Below are positions 55,201 to 64,000 of a stretch of 64,000 nt of DNA, piece by piece. The notes below the pieces were generated by a model. The model ran no database searches and had not been told where the DNA came from. It saw only the letters and a program-made list of their open reading frames with translations. The first letter of the stretch is position 1; each line of letters starts with the position of its first letter. Both the position numbers and the translations under genes were made by a program. This DNA comes from Guillardia theta CCMP2712 (lineage: Eukaryota; Cryptophyceae; Pyrenomonadales; Geminigeraceae), in NCBI RefSeq assembly GCF_000315625.1, contig NW_005434669.1, forward strand, positions 909,455 through 973,454, in the 5' to 3' direction.

Positions 55201-56340
55201 CCATCTATCATAAACCTCATCGCCCAGTTCGGGAGTCAACATCCACGCATCGTCCTCACGGTGGGACGGATTTCAAGTTGCCATGGCCGCATGGACTCCG
55301 AGGGCATGGCACCGTGTGGACCACCGTACTATTGCGGCTATCAGATGGCATGACCAGACCGTGAGCATAGGCGGGGCGGCGGGCGGAATACCCCTGGTCA
55401 CGGTCACCCGGTTATCCTATCCTTCCGACCCCCCTGAGCCTATCCGATCTCTGAGTCAGTGCGTTGCTCCGATCCTCGGATCTCTCAGACGGTGCCACGG
55501 TGCCGCGTTACGGTTATTTTCCTCAGCCCACCCTAGTACCCTTCAAGTTCACCGGGCCGTATACTTCAGCCGCATACAGTCCATCATAAGTATGATAAAG
55601 TACGAGTCGATAGAGGCTGAACGGTGCGGCACTGAAGCCTCACTAGGCACCGTCCCCAGCCTGAGTCACTGGCCCGCCGCTGCCCCGCCGGCGGCCCGGC
55701 CCCGGCCGGGCGCGGGGTGACACGGTGGCACCGCACGGCCCGGTGTGACAGTGACCGTCACGCCGACCCCGGCCGCGCCGCGGCGCAGTGCCGCCGGCAC
55801 TGCGGCAACGCCGGGCCGCGCCCACGCCGGCCCACGGTCACGCCACGGTCACGCCCGGGGCGCCGGGCACCGGTGACCGTCCGGCGTCGAGTACGGTCCC
55901 GGAGGCCCGGGCCCGATCAGGCCCGGGAGTCCGATCAGAGTCGCCGAGTCGGACCCCGGCCCACGGCTGGGCTGAACCGCGCACCGCGGCACCTGAGATC
56001 AGTCAGCAGCGCGGCGCCGTTCCCGTGACGGTGCCCGGCAATGCGGCCTGGCCCGGCCGGGCCGCCCGGGCCGGTGTCCAGTCGGCAGGCCGCCGCCGAA
56101 GGCGGCTCCGTCCGACAGGGCCCGGTACTACCGTATGAGTCACCGGTGGCGCAGAGTCCGAGCATGAGCGACTCCCCCCTTCCGCGGCTCCGGCGGGGTC
56201 CCCCGGCGATCGGACCATTCACCGTCCGTACTACGGTACGGTACGGTATGGCCGCGGGCACTCGGACAGCGGGCCGGGGCGGCGCGGCCGGGCCGCCGAC
56301 GGTCCGACGGTGCCGGGACGGTGCCCGGGCCGGCCCCCCC
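55200..56340. other. Largest GC-rich intergenic island
   Basis: Over 1 kb of GGCCCGG, GGTGACCG and CGGTACGGTA words, extremely GC-rich from about 55650 to 56340. Overlapping Arg/Pro/Gly frames on all strands (for example 55788-56138) come from base composition, not coding. Ends abruptly at the TACCC block. Confidence 0.6.
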
Positions 56341-56389
56341 GATATTTTCACGCTTTTACAAGTTTCTTTTTACTTTTTTTTCTGTCAGA

Positions 56390-57050
56390 TCAAAGTACAC
56401 CCTACCCCTGTTGTTTCACCATTGCTGGAGAGCACCCCTTGGCATTGAGCTGAACCCTACCCATTGTATTCTTTCATCACATGGACCCCAAATTTGGTTC
56501 ATAAATGACCCGGTAGTTCTAGTTGGTTTCACTCAGAACCCGATTTACTCGTTTCCCACCCTTGTGATTTAGTACCCCGATAACTTACTACCCCTCTGCT
56601 AATCTTTGTCGTTGCGAATTCAAAATAGGTACCCCTACCCTATATAGACCTATCATTCCAAGTACCCTATATCAAGAGGATTTTTGTACCTACCCTATCA
56701 GAGTACCAATATTTATGCTTGAGAAGGGGGGTTAGTATAGTACCCCCACCCACCTTTGATCTGAGTTTCACCCAGACGAACCCAAATACACCGTTGGTCT
56801 TCCAACACGCCTCAATTTCCTTCGACTACCCTCGGTACCCACCCAACACGGACATTTATACCCCTTCTCAGAAGTACCCCCTCTGATTTTTTGCTACCCC
56901 CTTTTCATCTTACTTTTCATAGGAAAAATACCTTCAGTACCGACATTTCCTTCAGACTACCCTTCCCCTTTCAAGGGTGTACCTCCCATTACCCCTACTC
57001 GCTCTGACCCCACCCCGTGTCTAGCGAAGGCCTTCCCGTCTCATTCATTC
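56390..57050. promoter_or_regulatory. TACCC-rich block upstream of the Polo-like kinase gene
   Basis: AT-rich DNA dense in CTACCC, TACCCC and GTACCC ending about 15-60 nt before the kinase ATG at 57063. Same arrangement as 6380-7375 before the light-harvesting gene. Function inferred. Confidence 0.45.
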
Positions 57051-57062
57051 TTCCCCGCCGCC

Positions 57063-60000
57063 ATGCAGCGGCCAGCGACGGGGATCGTCCATGTTGGAAG
57101 CAAAGAGAACGCGAATCGCAACATCATGACGAATCAGTGTTCATCCAGACCCCTCTCGGCTCCCTCCTTCAACTCACTGAACTCCAATGACTCACCCTAC
57201 ATAGAACACACGAAGAAGGACTCGCGAGGTGTCTTGGTAACCAAGCGATATCTCAAGGGAGGGTTGCTGGGGAAAGGAGGCTTTGCAAAGTGTTTTAAGA
57301 TCACAGACGTTGAAACAAACCAGGACTGGGCTTGCAAGGTCGTGCAGAAGTCTTCCTTAACAAAGCACAGGCATAAAGTGAAGGTACGTTTCATTTTCTG
57401 AATTCGAAAACTATCCCTCAATGGTGCTAGCTTGTTTTGAATTGTCTTGCTACCACATGTGTTGAAGGGCATCGGGGACATTTCTGGCTGACATTGCCTT
57501 TGCTTCAGTTGCAAACGGAGATTAAGATTCACAAGTCGTTGAGCCACAAGCATGTGGTGAGATTCGAAGACGTGTTTGAGGATAAGGAGAATGTGTACAT
57601 CATCATGGAGCTCTGCACAAATCAAACCATGCTCGAGTTCGTGAAGCGTAAGAAGCGCCTCACCGAATCGGAGACCCGTCGTTATATGCTTCAGATGGTG
57701 ATGCGTTCTTCCATTCCATACTTGCTGTCTAATACCAGACTTGCCCAACAGCTCGATGGAGTACGTTATCTTCACCAGAACAAAGTAATACACCGAGACC
57801 TCAAGTTGGGAAACCTGTTCCTCAACCATGGCGATGATGTCAAGATAGGAGATTTCGGACTTGCGGTGAGTTGTACATCAAATTGCCGTTGGGCGTGTTT
57901 TTGAAACGATTTTCAGTGCAAGCTTCAGTTTGATGGGGAGCGAAAGAGAACACTGTGTGGAACACCGAACTACATTGCTCCCGAGGTAAATCACTCGCTC
58001 TCTTGCAAAAATTTAGTGCTTTCCATCCTCTTCTCCACTCACTCCTCTGCCCCTCAAAAGGTTCTGGATGGCAAGAATGGGCACAGTTATGAAGTTGACA
58101 CTTGGAGCATCGGAGTAGTCATGTATACCTGCCTGGTTGGCAAACCTCCTTTCGAGACTGCGGATGTCAAGTCCACCTATAAGTTGATCAAGGCCAACAC
58201 CTACACGTTCCCGGTTCGCACCCTCCTCCTCCCTCCTCTGCGAACTCCTGACATGACTTCCGACTTTCCAGGACCGGCTCCTTGTCTCCGACGCTGCCAA
58301 GAGCCTCGTCCGCAGGATCTTGAAATCTGTGAGCTAACCTCTCTTTTGGCTTCCCCTCCCTCCTGCCTCCATGGTCTTTCTCTTGCTCACTTGTCGTACA
58401 GGAGCCGGAGCTGAGACCGTCTATCGATGACGTAAGTGCTGCAATGCAAGGAAAATTCTGTATCCTCACTTTCTCGACAGATCTTGTGCGATGAGTGGTT
58501 CCAGGGAGAAGGTCTTGGATTGCTCTCCAAGGCTCCGAGCCTGCAGTCAGGTGTCCAGTCCATTGGTAGGAGGGAGGAGAGGCGCCTCCTGCGTCTTTGT
58601 TCACGTTGTCACAGGGTCCTTCATTCCCCCGTCACTGACTTCCGCCATTAGCATGCTTTCGTCCGAGTCCCACAGGTTCGGACCTGCCACTTCGTGTCTA
58701 ACTCTTCCTTTGCTGACCCTCCCCTCCCTCCTGCAGGCTGCCACTCCACCCCATCTCAGCTGACAACACTGATTCCACTGCTCCCCACAAAAAGTTCTCC
58801 GACTACACGAGCAGGTTTGACCTCTGCGAGCCCTCCCCCTCCCGTCGGCTGATGCAATCGTTTCTCCTTCAGGAACGGCTCTGAAAACCATTACACACAC
58901 GATCGCCACCTATCGAGCCAGGAGCCCATCCGACCCGCGCCCATCCCCTCCCTTGGGTCTGCCGTCATTCCTCGAGCTTCTACCGCCATGGACACCAAGT
59001 CACGAGCAGGTACGGGAAAGGAAAGGCGAGGCTGGGCTGGGGCTGGGCAGAGCAGCTGGAGGGCAGCTGACGGGGTTTGGCAGGGCTGACTTCCACGTTC
59101 GACGCGAGGCCCTCGAGCGCTACTCTCTCCGGTGGGGACTTGACCCCGACCAAGAGGCTCACGAAGCAGATTGAGACTCTAGACATCCGGCGTACTTCCC
59201 CCCAGAAGTCTAGCACGGCTATTGGTATGCTCCTCCCTCCCCTGCTCCTCCTGCAGACCCTTGGCTCCTCTCTCGGGACTTGGTCTTGACTCGATCAGCA
59301 GATGCTCTCTCTTCCAAGATCCCCCCGCCCAACTTCTCTTCCACTCCTCCGGATCTCGAGGACCAGGCGGCTCTCTCTATCATGCACAACAACATCAAGC
59401 AGGCGTTCAATGTCCAGCAGGCCGCAGGCAAGCTTGACGTCCCAAGCTCAACCGACATGCCGCTGCCGAGCGTGTGGGTCAGCCGTTGGGTTGACTACTC
59501 CAAGAAGTATGGCCTTGGTTACAAGCTCTCCAATGGGTGCAGGTACTTGATTCTACTCTCACTCACTCTTGCCTTTGACGCCCTTCCCTTCGTCTCTTGC
59601 ACGCCCTCCCCCTGCTTCCTGCTCCCTTCCTCTCAACATCTGACGTTCCTGTTCTTTCAGTGGTGTCTTCTTCAACGATGCTACGAAGATGCTTCTCGCC
59701 CTTGACGGAGAGAACGTTGACTACATCGAGAGAATGCGCAGGGAGGATGGGGTCAAGTATGACATCCGCAAGCCCACAAAGCTCAAGGGACACCCGGCCG
59801 ATCTCACCAAGAAGGTGACGCTGATGGAGCACTTTAAGAACTACCTGGATGAGACCCACCCCAACCGCGACTCTCCTCTCCACCACCCAGTCGAGAGCAG
59901 GGAGGAGGAGCTGGCAAGGGACGGGGTGTACGTGCGCAAATGGATGCGGACGAGGCACTCGATCATCTTCCGGCTGAGCAACAACAACTTCCAAGTCAAC

Positions 60001-60171
60001 TTCTTCGACGACACGGAGGTGGTGCTGTGGGCTGACAGGCCGTGGGTGACGTACAAGGGGAAGAACAAGTTCCGCAACACTTACAACATTTCCGACGTGG
60101 TGGTCTACCAGGAGATGTCTAAGAGGATCAAGTACGTGAAGGACATCTTGAGCCAGCTTGTAGCTGCATGA
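57063..60171 (+). CDS. PLK: Polo-like kinase
   Basis: About ten exons with short introns. Exon 1 (57063-57383) ends in the kinase glycine loop and VAIK region ([24 protein letters not shown]). Exon 57509-57697 has [19 protein letters not shown] and [11 protein letters not shown]; exon 57752-57865 carries the catalytic loop [10 protein letters not shown] and IGDFGLA; exon from 57917 has the T-loop [14 protein letters not shown]; later exons give [36 protein letters not shown] and [10 protein letters not shown]. After a linker, the C-terminal exons contain two polo boxes: [20 protein letters not shown] with [14 protein letters not shown], and [20 protein letters not shown] with [14 protein letters not shown]. 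Stop at 60171. HRDLKLGN, with Leu-Gly before Asn, is characteristic of PLKs. A mitotic Ser/Thr kinase docking to primed substrates through its polo boxes. Confidence 0.93.
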
Positions 60172-60378
60172 TGATAGCCGTTGCTCACAAGAGATTGTGG
60201 TCCTCGCTGGCGAGGATTGTTTCCCTTGTACCATTATTCTAGTGTACTTACCCCTGAATGAAATTCTGTGACAAGAAAGCGAGCTGAACGCGGCGTTGTG
60301 AGTGATGGAGTAGTGAGAAATGTTGTCGTGTATTGACAGGGGCGGAGGAACAAAAAGGTACAAGTTCTCCACTCTGGC

Positions 60379-62601
60379 TCAATGTGAAATGGCCAGGAGC
60401 TGCTCCCTGGCCTCCTGGGCGCGATGGGCGCTGGGAGAGACGTAAGAGGAGGAGCAAGTTCAAGCCTTTCCCACCTGCAGGCCAGCGGGGTCATGAATTC
60501 CATCTCGTAGACGCATCGGCTGGGCTCCTGTCAGGAGGTCAGGAAAAGGCAGGAGGAGGAGCGAAAGGTTCACCTGGACCGAAACGAGGAACTCGTCTTC
60601 CCCACAGATCATCGACACCTGCTCCAAGATGTCAGCGCTCCTGGCAGGTGGGAGAGCCTGCTGTTCCTTCATTGATCGAGCTGGACCGTTCCAGCATCCT
60701 CCGCCGTTGGTGTAGTGCATGACCCTGCCGCGCCTAAGTCACATGCAGCTGGGGAATCGAAGAGAAACTAACGAGTTGTGCCCGTTCTCGTGCGTCCAAT
60801 GGCTCCACGTTCCAAGATTCTTCAACAAGGCCGTGAGATGGAGGAGGGTATGTTGGGGCAGAAGTGGGGGGAGTGGGGGGGAGACAGAGGGAGAGAGGGA
60901 GAGAGGAGGGGAGGGAGGAAGGGAGAAGGAGAGGGAAGGAGGGAGAGAGACAGAGGGAGGGCAAGGCAAAGGGAGGGAGGAGGGAGGGAGGAGGGGGAAA
61001 TGGAGCGCGGACCTGTTCGGATCCACCATCCTTCTGCTTCGCATGGCGGAACATGCAGATCTCATACGTGTACTGTTGGACCTTTGCAACGAATTACGGA
61101 GAGCGTTGTAACACGACCACTCTTACCTGCTGCTCGTAGCACTTGTCGTAGAGGGCCATGAAAGCCATATCCTGCAGTTTGAGTGTCAGGAGGTGCGATG
61201 GGAGTCATGAGCCTTCTCGTACTGGTCCGAAGTCATACTCCAGGACTTTGACTGCAAGCTCTGACTCGGACTGTAACGGAGCGAGTCAGTAGACAAATCG
61301 GCAGGTCGGCAGCAGGAGGAATGCAAGGGAGAGGGGGGAGGGGAGGGAGGGGGGAGGGAGGGAGGGAGGGAGGGAGGGAGGGAGGGAGGGAGGGAGAGAG
61401 GGAGAGAGGGAGGGAGGAGGGTAGGATCAGGGCTCCTTGCCTCGTGTTTTCGCTTCTCCTCTTCCAAGGGTCTCATCTCTTCCTCGAGCTTTTCGAGTGC
61501 CAGCTGACACGCTCATGTCATTCAACGTCGACAGGGCACTGACAACTCTCAAAATCGCGCAGTCACCTCAGCCTCTGTCTTGGGCCTCTCCTCAGGAGGT
61601 TTGTATTCTTCCTCAGGGGGTCTGTACTCGTCCTCTGAAGGTTTCTCTTCATCTGTGTGATCATTGTCATACGAATACCAATCGTCCACATGTGTGTTTG
61701 GGTCGGGATTGCCTGTAGGGGACGGCCGTTTGTCAACGTGTTTGCCACTGTAATAAGGATCTTCGTATCCTTTACCTTCTTGAACGACCTGTTGCGTCTC
61801 CCCCAAGTCGTCCACAGCCTGCGGTGCCATTGGAGGCACTTCCGGTGATCCGAACTCGTCGCCGGATGACTTGATCTCCTCGCCGCTGGGAACTTGGTTC
61901 GCCATCTCCGCCTGCTGTGCCGCCAGCTCCTCCGCTCGCTTCTGCTCTTCCTCCGCTCGCTTCTTCTCCTCGGCCTCTCTCGCTTCTTGCTCTTGTCGGA
62001 GGCGTTCTTCAGTCTCTTCCGAGATCTTCTTATTCAGCTCGTCCCTCTGAGCTTGGAAACCGTCGAGCTTCTGCGACACCTCTTGGATCAGATTCCCCAG
62101 CTCATCTCGTCGCTTGAACACTGCTTCCCTGAAGGCATGGGCTCTTGCTACGTAGTCAGAGCGCTTGGCAACGCCCTGTTCATGCAGCTGGATGCTCCTC
62201 ATAAGGATGTTCCTCTGCTCTGCCCCTTCTTCCTGGCATCTGTTGACGCAGGTCACGATACCGGCATGCTCATCAGATCCATCGCAGCAATCGCAAACGC
62301 CGTCATTCACACGGGAGGAGAAGAGGAGCTTTGCTTTCCATCCCTTGTTCGCGCACCAGAACACACCGTTGGAGCATGCCGCTGTCCCCGGCTCGTCACT
62401 GCCGTCGTTACAGTCGCAGAATTCATCGTTGACCTTGTCGATGCTGATGGTAGAGCTGCCGTCCTTGCAGGTGAACATGTCCTTCTTCGCGTACAGGTGA
62501 GCATCCTCGGGCTGAACGCCTCTCATCTCCTCACTCTGAACACTCATGGCCACCAGCGCCAGCATGCTGACCATAGCCAGCGCCCTCCCCGCCCCCGCCA
62601 T
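60379..62601 (-). CDS. Glucosidase II beta subunit (PRKCSH family)
   Basis: The start at 62601 gives a signal peptide (MAGAGRALAMVSMLALVAMS). The first exon then contains the N-terminal G2B domain with two LDLa-like units (DKVNDEFCDCNDGSDEPGT and SSRVNDGVCDCCDGSDE), a long Glu/Arg/Lys coiled coil (EETEERLRQEQEAREAEEKK) and an acidic Pro/Glu/Tyr region. Short downstream exons add LEKLEEEMRPLEEEKRKHEA, ELAVKVLEYDFGP, the MRH-domain piece YTYEICMFRHAKQ, LGTWSHWTHENG, YTNGGGCWNGPARSM and MEFMTPLACS, then a helical tail ending AISH at 60379-60381. It recruits the catalytic alpha subunit and binds mannose on N-glycans through the MRH domain in the ER lumen. No HDEL-type ending is visible in this reconstruction; the last intron (AG|GTGGGA to CCCAG|C) is inferred. 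Confidence 0.88.
61339..61422. repeat. (GGGA)n microsatellite in an intron of the glucosidase II beta gene
   Basis: About 20 GGGA/GAGA units between the LEKLEEEMRPLE exon and the next downstream exon on the minus strand. Confidence 0.85.
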
Positions 62602-62609
62602 CGAAGCTT

Positions 62610-62875
62610 CCCTCTCTACTACCCTACCCCTCTGAGCCCACAAATCTCCACCCCACCCTGGATCTGTCTATCCCCTCAGGAACCTCCCACCTTCAAATGA
62701 CCCCACCCCACCCTTCAAACTTCTCTTCTTTGACCCGGTGCATCCTCCAAACACCCCCATGAGAACCTTTTTATACCTGGCATTCAACACCCCAATGACC
62801 CCCTCAATTCTAAACCCACCCCTCACTTATTACCACCCCTTCAAATAGTACCCCCACCCATCCACATCAACGATT
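62610..62875. promoter_or_regulatory. ACCCC/TACCC-rich block upstream of the glucosidase II beta gene
   Basis: CTACCCTACCCC, ACCCCACCC and AGTACCCCCACCC words directly upstream of the minus-strand start codon at 62601. Mirrors the arrangement before the light-harvesting and Polo-like kinase genes, here facing a minus-strand gene. Confidence 0.4.
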
Positions 62876-62919
62876 TGAGTGAAATATTACTTCACTTGTA
62901 ACACGTGGAACGGTGACCA

Positions 62920-63195
62920 CATCCCCACTAACCCGGTGACATCTTACATATCGGTGATAACTTGAGTAACCGGCAACACTGAGTCATAACCGTGAGTTCG
63001 GCCGGGCGGCGGGGTCCGGACTCAGCCTGCCAAGCAAGTTTAGGAACCGGCGGCTGCCCGGCCGCGGCCGGATCGGCCCAGTGACCCGGCGGGCCGGGCG
63101 GGCCCGGGCCCCCTTCGGCGGCGCGGCCCAGTGACCACCGGGTCCGAACGGTCACCGGCGGACTCCGACTTTACCTATACCGTTACATACCGTTA
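62920..63195. other. GC-rich intergenic island between divergent genes
   Basis: GGCCGGGCGGG and GGTGACC-type sequence between the glucosidase II beta promoter side and the Ser/Pro-rich gene at the right edge. No coding evidence. Confidence 0.55.
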
Positions 63196-63207
63196 TCCCA
63201 ACGGTCC

Positions 63208-64000
63208 ATGCAGTTGAGCGCTACGACGTCGGGGAGGGAAGAAGCGCCATGGGCGGCAGGGATCGCAGCGTCTCCCTCCCCCTCCCTCTCCAAGATGCCT
63301 CTCCAGCCTGGCTCCACTCCCCCCCCTGCCGCCTTCAGCTCTTCCAAGCCTCTGTCCAACGCTGGCTCCAGACCTCCCTCGATCCCCTCCAGGACCCCTT
63401 CGCAGGGCTCTAAGGCACCTTCACAAGCCTCCCCCGCCCCGTCACGGGAGGGACAGCTGTCCTCCCGATCATTCCAAGTCCCGCCGCCTCCATCGTCAAA
63501 CTCGAACCATAGAGCTCCATCGAACCCTCCTCCTCGCCCTCCCTCCCTCCCCCCGTCTCGTCCTCCTTCACACTCCAATGATCCACAGCCATCTCCGCAC
63601 AACTCAGCAAGGAATGACCAGCTTTACACAAGACGCTCATCAGGAAGTATGCAGCAGGCTCACCAGGAGCCAGCAGGCGATGCAGCGTCTGTGGCAGGAT
63701 CAACAGCACGGTCAAACGCTTCAGGCGCACGATCGGCTGGATCAGGAAGGAAAGGAGCAGAGAATGGTTCTTCCTTGCAAGACAGGCGGCACGTTGATCT
63801 TTCCCTCCAGCTCCCCTCCCCAGCTCGTTCAGTGCGGTCCAACAATGGCGAAGAAGCAAGATCGCAGGGCTCCTTTCGGTCCGCCGCTTCCAACCATGTG
63901 GATCGCCCCAGCCCCTCGTCGTCGCAGCGACGGCAGCCGACGACGCCGCTGTCAGTGGACATGACGAGGGGAGACGAGCCCCAGGAAGCACAGGAAAGGA
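63208..64000 (+). CDS. Partial Ser/Pro-rich disordered protein, 5' end only, runs off the right edge
   Basis: A single frame stays open from a stop at 63082-63084 through ATG 63208 (MQLSATTSGREEAPWAAGIA) to the end of the window, about 264 codons. It has no stop in the window. The product is low-complexity Ser/Pro/Ala/Arg (for example SKPLSNAGSRPPSIPSRTPS, later QQAHQEPAGDAASVAGSTAR and NNGEEARSQGSFRSAASNHV), as in intrinsically disordered N-terminal regions of regulatory or cytoskeletal proteins. Openness over 900 nt in GC-moderate DNA and regular use of Ser codons support coding. Function cannot be inferred from this part. Overlapping frames on the minus strand (63183-63602, 63410-63991) are less consistent. 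Confidence 0.55.
   Translation, partial: MQLSATTSGREEAPWAAGIAASPSPSLSKMPLQPGSTPPPAAFSSSKPLSNAGSRPPSIPSRTPSQGSKAPSQASPAPSREGQLSSRSFQVPPPPSSNSNHRAPSNPPPRPPSLPPSRPPSHSNDPQPSPHNSARNDQLYTRRSSGSMQQAHQEPAGDAASVAGSTARSNASGARSAGSGRKGAENGSSLQDRRHVDLSLQLPSPARSVRSNNGEEARSQGSFRSAASNHVDRPSPSSSQRRQPTTPLSVDMTRGDEPQEAQER

Noticed and set aside
55643-56448. Several overlapping Arg/Pro/Gly-rich frames on both strands
   Set aside because: All frames are open because of extreme GC content; no domain, and composition differs from the real genes nearby.
61000-61480. CRISPR-like or other spaced-repeat array in the GGGA-rich region
   Set aside because: The tract is a simple microsatellite without spacers; the genome is eukaryotic.

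Overview
This is a nuclear genome window from a eukaryotic alga, most likely a cryptophyte close to Guillardia theta. The reasons are a chlorophyll a/c-type light-harvesting gene with a two-part plastid presequence, a second plastid-targeted gene with a signal peptide in front of its transit region, a plant-type MKK3 kinase with a C-terminal NTF2-like domain, and many GT-AG introns of only 46-57 nt. The species is inferred; the gene content and splice pattern are read from the sequence. Because the introns are so short, many genes appear only as chains of small open frames. I rebuilt them by matching donor, acceptor and phase.

Left part (1-22.4 kb): a partial minus-strand exon at the edge; a minus-strand atypical short-chain dehydrogenase/reductase with an apparent three-part ER/plastid/Tat presequence (457-2629); a plus-strand regulator with two tandem Zn2Cys6 clusters (4001-5918); a light-harvesting protein (7398-8484); a Pol beta-type nucleotidyltransferase (8792-10865); a minus-strand secreted NHL-repeat protein (11125-13039); an MKK3-type MAP kinase kinase (14745-16767); tRNA-Ser(AGA) at 17045-17126; a hypothetical gene made of very small exons (17751-19190); a nucleotide-sugar/triose-phosphate-type transporter (19343-20682, minus); a (GA)n tract with a 100-N assembly gap; and a small Cys-motif/coiled-coil protein (21811-22379).

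Centre (22.66-51.04 kb, minus strand): one enormous gene. Large open blocks join through introns of about 50 nt in the correct phase, giving an extracellular-type protein of roughly 9,000 residues. From the N-terminus it has a hydrophobic signal/anchor, IPT/TIG repeats, a Cys-rich insert, about eleven copies of a roughly 95-140-residue repeat marked by a CYST motif, a long array of cadherin-like repeats with a fibronectin type II-like module, a LamG-like domain, a long EPTP/beta-propeller region, a PAN-like module, more cadherin-like repeats, another TIG, and a Rax2/Kelch-like C-terminal region.

Right part (51-64 kb): an Orai-like four-helix membrane protein (51437-52410), a collagen-like single-pass membrane protein (52684-54734, minus), a Polo-like kinase with two polo boxes (57063-60171), the glucosidase II beta subunit (60379-62601, minus), and the 5' part of a Ser/Pro-rich protein that is still open at the right edge (63208-64000).

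Intergenic DNA has two recurring types: very GC-rich GGCCCGG-type islands carrying a short conserved AT-rich core, and blocks dense in TACCC/GGGTA. The second type lies directly upstream of several genes, often with the GC-rich type beyond it. Simple repeats are abundant and sit mainly in introns.
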